DNA of 20,000 bases from NCBI GenBank assembly GCA_963575745.1, contig CAUYUJ010007270.1, positions 22,501-42,500 on the forward strand, written 5' to 3'. Position 1 is the first letter of the stretch. The number at the start of each line of letters is the position of its first letter. The position numbers and the translations under genes are program-made. This DNA is from Prorocentrum cordatum. Its lineage: Eukaryota; Sar; Dinophyceae; Prorocentrales; Prorocentraceae. This document shows, one piece after another, positions 16,366 through 20,000 of the stretch. The notes under the pieces were generated by a model. That model saw nothing but the letters and a program-made list of their open reading frames with translations, did no database searches and was not told the DNA's origin.

Positions 16366-16535
16366 TGGCATGATTAGCATTACCAGGACGCAGCACTATT
16401 GTTGATTCGCGGCTTTTATGTCCCAGAAATGGTGCACTGGCACGATTTTCGATCGCCAGGACGCAACAGTGACCTTGATTCGCGGCGCTGGAGTCCCAGG
16501 AATCCTTTATTGGCAGTATTCGATATTCTCACATG
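16366..16535. repeat. 73-bp tandem repeat, about 2.3 copies
   Basis: TGGCA-starting units at 16366, 16438 and 16511 (periods 72 and 73) share CCAGGACGCARCA, TTGATTCGCGGC and GTCCCAG blocks. The third unit is truncated. Confidence 0.8.
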
Positions 16536-16627
16536 GTTTTCTTCACATTGGGGCATTCCCCGCAACGAGAGGAGCTTCGGGGGAGGGTTTACTGCAACAT
16601 CGTTGATGCGTTTTGGGTGACGCTGGT

Positions 16628-16760
16628 TCCTCCTCCTCCTTTTCCTCCTCCTCCTCCTGCTCCTCATCCTCCTCCTCCTCCTCCTCCTCCTCCTCCTCCT
16701 CCTCCTCTCTCCTCCCTCCCTCCCTCCCTCCTCCCTCCTCCCTCCTCAGCCTTCCTTCTG
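16628..16760. repeat. CCT/CCCT pyrimidine tract
   Basis: Trinucleotide CCT/TCC units lead into CTCCCTCCC-type units. Poly-Ser, poly-Pro and poly-Glu frames here are artefacts. The following 16761-16925 is GC-rich and unassigned. Confidence 0.9.
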
Positions 16761-17150
16761 CTCGCCTCCCTGCCGCGAGGGAACGGAGAGGGGAGCTCAG
16801 GAGGGGGAGCCGCCCCGAGCCCCGACTCCCCGGCACCCGCCGCGCGGCCGTCGCTTAGCCCCAGGGCCCCGGGGAACCCAAGCGCAGGGGCGGGGGCGGC
16901 CGCGAGCCCAGGCGTCCTCGGAGTCGTTTTCTTTGTTGTTGTTGTTGTTGTTGTTGTTGTTGAACATTATTAATTCTAAAGAATAATTATTGTTGGGCCC
17001 CCTGGTGCGCGACCCCCCTCCAAAACCTAGGCCGCAGCCTCATTTCCTTCATTTTCTAGCGAAAGCTTCAGAAAAGTGGATTGTGTCCGGATCCGGTTGT
17101 TTTGTTGTAATCCGTTTTCCCTTGCAAAAAACACTATAAAATGAAAATTC

Positions 17151-17727
17151 TTGTTCTTACTTGATCAAATTGCAAGAATCCCTTGCAAAAAATAAGGTAA
17201 AGTGGACATTCGTGCGCGCAAGACGAAATCCTTCCAAAACCTTAGGTTTCGTAACGATTTTAACATAAAAACATCAAAAACCCAATGGTTTTTTAAGAAA
17301 AAATTGTCAAAATGTCCTTCCGCGCGCGCTGTCCGAATCCCACAAAACCAATGGTTTTTCAACATTTATGTTACATGAGCTCGCGCGAGCTATTTTTCTT
17401 GTTCTAACATAATCAAATTTCAATAATCCCTTGCAAAAAATAAGGTAAAGTGGACATTCGCGCGCGCAAGACGAAATCCTTCCAGAACCTTAGGTTTCGT
17501 AACGATTTCAACATAAAAACATCAAAAACCCAATGGTTTTTTAAGAAAAAAATGTCAAAATGTCCTTCCGCGCGCGCTGTCCGAATGCCACAAAACCAAT
17601 GGTTTTTCAACATTTATGTTACATGAGCTCGCGCGAGCTACTTTTTCTTGTTCTAACATAATCAAATTTCAATACTCCCTTGCAAAAAAAAGTAAAGTGG
17701 ACATTCGCGCGCGCAAGACCAACAAAA
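17151..17727. repeat. 248-bp subrepeats, 2.3 copies
   Basis: Units at 17151-17398 and 17399-17647 are nearly identical, with a truncated third from 17648. Each holds the 14-bp perfect palindrome AGCTCGCGCGAGCT (17378-17391 and 17626-17639) and two AAAACC-AAT-GGTTTT-like palindromes about 67 bp apart. The two halves of the unit resemble each other (a CGCGCGC block, GAAATCC, CAAAACC, GGTTT, then AACAT), so it looks like a diverged dimer. A single degenerate unit lies at about 18549-18790 in the next macro-repeat. Confidence 0.87.
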
Positions 17728-18036
17728 AACACGACGATCTCAGGAACTTGCCCCAAAAATGTGACCAACTCCGCTCTCTCTGTCTCTCTCTCTGTCTGCT
17801 CTCTGTCTCTCTCTCTGTCTGTCTGTGTCATGTATTGTATGTCACAATTGCAGGATGCTGGGCACACGCGCGCCCCGAATAAGTGACCAAGTTCTGTGGG
17901 TGTGTACCCCACGCCAGTGTAGTAGCCACGGTCGTCCGCACGCCACGAAGTGAAGTGTCCCAACGTCATAGGGCGGGAAGCTGGGTTTGGGTGGTCGCGA
18001 AGAGTCGTTTGGATATTTGGTAGAGCTTGAACTGCC

Positions 18037-18053
18037 CCCCCACGAAGTGGGGG
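18037..18053. other. Conserved hairpin CCCCCAC/GTGGGGG
   Basis: Seven-base-pair arms surround the loop GAA. The same hairpin occurs at 19492-19508 with loop AAA. The arms are unchanged while the surrounding block shows scattered substitutions. Confidence 0.65.
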
Positions 18054-18116
18054 TATTGTCTCGCGTCGCATGAAAACCCTGGCACTGGTGAGAACACTGA
18101 GCGTTCGGGTAAAATG

Positions 18117-18147
18117 ATTGTTGTTGTTGTTGTTGTTGCGGTTGTTG

Positions 18148-18179
<32 letters not shown>

Positions 18180-18359
18180 GGTGGTGGTGGTGGTGTTTGT
18201 GTTGGTGTTGTCGTTGCTGTTGTTGTAGTTGCTATTGTTGCTTTTGGTGCTGTTGTCGTTGTTGTTGTTGCTGTTGCTGTTGCTGTTGTTGTTGGTGTTG
18301 TTGTTGTTCTTGATGTTGTTGTTGGTGGTGGTGGTGCTGTTGGTGTTGTTGTTGGTGTT
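18117..18359. repeat. GTT/GTG trinucleotide array
   Basis: About 240 bases of TTG/TGG/TGC triplets (with rare breaks). The minus strand reads as an Asn/Thr-rich frame, which is an artefact of the repeat. Confidence 0.93.
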
Positions 18360-19057
18360 GAACATTATTTATTCTAAAGAATAATTATTGTTGGGCCCCC
18401 TGGTGCACGCCCCCCCTGCGCCGCCTAGGCCGCAGCTACATTTTCATCATTTTCGTGAGGAAGCCTCAGGTAAAACGATGTGATCCAGATCCGGTTGTTT
18501 TGTTGTAATCCGTTTTCCCTTGCAAAAAACACTATAAAATGACATTTCTTGTTCTAATATAATCAAATTTCAAGAATCCCTTGCAAAAAATAAGGTAAAG
18601 TGGACATTCGCGCGCGCAAGACGAAATCCTTCCAAAACCTTAGTGTTCGGAGCGATTTTAACATAAAAACATCAAAAAACCAATGGTTTTTCAACAAAAA
18701 AATGTCAAAATCTCATCCCGCGCGCTCTTGCGGATTCGTAGGAAACCCAACACTTTTTAAACATTTCTGTCAAACGGGCTTTTGCGAGCAACTTTTTCGA
18801 ACTTCTGCGACAACGGTTGCGCACCTGCCAGGGCCATCATCCCTGTCAAATAATACCATGCGGGACACATTCGTTTTTTCTTCGCGCGCGCACGCCGAAA
18901 TCTCCAAAAACCATTGGGCTTCTTAAGAATTTTAGCACCGCGCATCATAAAATCACACGAATCGCACCGTAGGTCCTCGAAAAACACCTGCACGACTTTT
19001 CAAAATTTCTACCCGCGCGCGCTGTCCGAATCCTAAAAAAACAATTTCTATCCGCGC

Positions 19058-19140
19058 GCGCGGACAACGATCGGGACAACCACAACCATCAGGACAACCA
19101 TCGGGACAACCATCGAGACAACCATCGGGACAACCATATC
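19058..19140. repeat. 12-bp repeat GACAACCATCGG
   Basis: About six copies with substitutions and one short variant. The minus strand gives a Cys-Pro-Asp-Gly repeat frame that I treat as non-coding. Confidence 0.85.
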
Positions 19141-19205
19141 CTCTCTCTCTTGTGTATTCCCACATCCCTCAGGAATTTGCCCTAAAGATGTGATCAACTA
19201 TCTTG

Positions 19206-19366
19206 TGAGTACGTATCATGTGTATCATGTGTATCATGTACCATATGCATCATATGCAACAGATGTTCTGTGGAAGGCTTAACAACTTCTGTGGGTTAAC
19301 AAGGCTTAACAACTTCTGTGGGTGTACGAACGTAGGCTTAACAACTTCTGTGGGTGTGTACTCCAC
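19206..19366. repeat. Short repeats: TGTATCATG and CTTAACAACTTCTGTGGGT
   Basis: TGTATCATG-like units occupy about 19210-19255. CTTAACAACTTCTGTGGGT occurs at about 19278, 19306 and 19338. The last copy is the entry to the conserved macro-repeat block, so the two extra copies look like local duplications of that junction. Confidence 0.8.
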
Positions 19367-19572
19367 GCCAGTGTAGTAGCCACGGTCGTCCGCAGGCCAC
19401 GAAGTGAAGTGTCCGAACGTCATAGGGCGGGAAGCTGGGTGTGGGTGGTGGCGAAGAGTCGTGTGGATATTTGGTAGAGCTTGCACTGCCCCCCCCACAA
19501 AGTGGGGGTATTGGCTGGCGTCGCATGAAAACCCTGGCACTGGTGAGAACACTGAGCGTTCGGGTAAAGTGA

Positions 19573-20000
19573 TTATTGTTGTTATTGCTGTTGTTGTTGG
19601 TGGTGGTGGTGTTGTTGATGTTGTTGTTGGTGTTGCTGTTGGTGCTGTTGCTGGTGCTGGTGCTGGTGGTGATGATGTTGGTGGTGGTGCTGATGTTGTT
19701 GTTATTGTTGTTGCTGTTGCTGTTGCTGTTGGTGTTGTTGGTGGTGGTGATGTTGGTGTTGTTGTCGCTGCTGTTGGTGTTGCTGTTGCTGTTGCTGTTG
19801 TTGCTGCCGCTGCTGATGCTGTCATTGTTGTTGCTTGCTGCTGCTGTTGCTGCTTCTGTTGTTAGTGTTGTCGTTGTTGTTGTTGTTGGTGTTGTTGTTG
19901 CTGATGTTGTTGTTGTTGGTGGTGGTGTTGTTGGTGTTAGTGTTGTTGTTGTTGTTGGTGTTGTTGGTGGTGTCGTTGTTGTTGTTGGTGCTGCTGTTGT
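19573..20000. repeat. Long GTT/GTG/GCT trinucleotide array, continues past the edge
   Basis: At least 428 bases of TTG-based triplets with GTG and GCT variants. This is the counterpart of 18117-18359 in the next macro-repeat and is cut by the window end. Confidence 0.93.

Larger units (their letters stand above)
16925..18359. repeat. About 1.4-kb macro-repeat, first unit
   Basis: The order is: a GTT array (16929-16961); the block starting GAACATTATT with an AATTATT palindrome (16962 on); GGGCCCCCTGGTGC; a spacer with CCGGTTGTTTTGTTGTAATC; the 248-bp subrepeats; a TCTC/CTGT-rich tract (17774-17825); a block starting TTCTGTGGGTGTGTA (17892) and ending GCGTTCGGGTAAA; then a GTT/GTG array. The same order recurs from 18360. 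Matching points are 1398 bp apart (GAACATTATT at 16962 and 18360) and 1454 bp apart (TTCTGTGGGTGTGTA at 17892 and 19346). Confidence 0.88.
18360..19572. repeat. About 1.4-kb macro-repeat, second unit without its array
   Basis: It repeats the blocks of the first unit: GAACATTATT (18360), GGGCCCCCTGGTGC, CCGGTTGTTTTGTTGTAATC, one degenerate 248-bp-type unit, and the terminal block 19346-19572 that closely matches 17892-18118. Bases 18790-19330 differ from the first unit and include a 12-bp repeat and other short repeats, listed separately. Confidence 0.87.

Noticed and set aside
17619-18365. 248-codon minus-strand Asn/Thr-rich frame
   Set aside because: Its main body is the reverse complement of the GTT array.
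19250-19825. 191-codon minus-strand Ala/Thr-rich frame
   Set aside because: Translation of the GTT/GTG/GCT array and of the macro-repeat block.
1-20000. Dinoflagellate spliced-leader relic, tRNA, rRNA or CRISPR array
   Set aside because: No stretch resembling the conserved spliced leader, no convincing tRNA cloverleaf or rRNA core, and no regularly spaced identical repeats with unique spacers were seen by eye.

Overview
The window looks like accessory, repeat-dominated nuclear DNA of a dinoflagellate. I see no intact host gene. The organism call rests on three things: the base composition (mostly GC-rich, with microsatellites and degenerate minisatellites everywhere), the recognisable style of a decayed retrotransposon polyprotein that I know from dinoflagellate genomes, and repeat families that resemble those of Prorocentrum-like species. 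The last two are from memory and were not searched.

Layout. Bases 1-820 are a 90-bp tandem array, a GGA-rich tract and a degenerate G/T-rich short repeat. Bases 820-3510 hold a TCC array and a cluster of four short terminal-inverted-repeat (TIR) elements, here called A, B, C and D. A and B sit side by side, separated and flanked by three copies of the same 5-bp sequence TAAGT. Element D contains a TA/TGTA microsatellite.

From about 3514 to 14110 the plus strand carries, in consistent order, the broken pieces of what I read as one Ty1/copia-like retroelement polyprotein: a gag/linker with a RING-H2-like zinc motif (to 4399), the aspartic protease N-terminus (4450-4888), protease middle (5010-5113), protease C-terminus (5308-5580), a dUTPase (5641-5930), a dinoflagellate-type domain of unknown function that resembles a methyltransferase fold (8836-9600), a Cys/His-rich zinc motif (9696-9992), an integrase with most of its core deleted (10017-11109), a linker (11110-12285), reverse transcriptase (12286-13230) and RNase H (13231-14110). 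Each piece changes reading frame repeatedly, carries stops and has lost catalytic residues, so the whole is a fossil. Two short TIR elements (E copy 1 and B copy 2) split the protease into three. About 2.9 kb of other repeats (5931-8700) separates the dUTPase from the next domain. A 125-bp segment flanked by a 17-bp direct repeat sits between integrase and RT.

Bases 14111-14894 are unassigned. Bases 14895-16345 are about 17 degenerate 84-bp units, followed by a 73-bp triplet repeat and a CCT-rich tract. From 16925 to the end is a macro-repeat of about 1.4 kb. It contains 248-bp subrepeats, a conserved hairpin and long GTT/GTG trinucleotide arrays, and it runs off the right edge.

No tRNA, rRNA, CRISPR array, spliced-leader relic or intact protein-coding gene was recognised.
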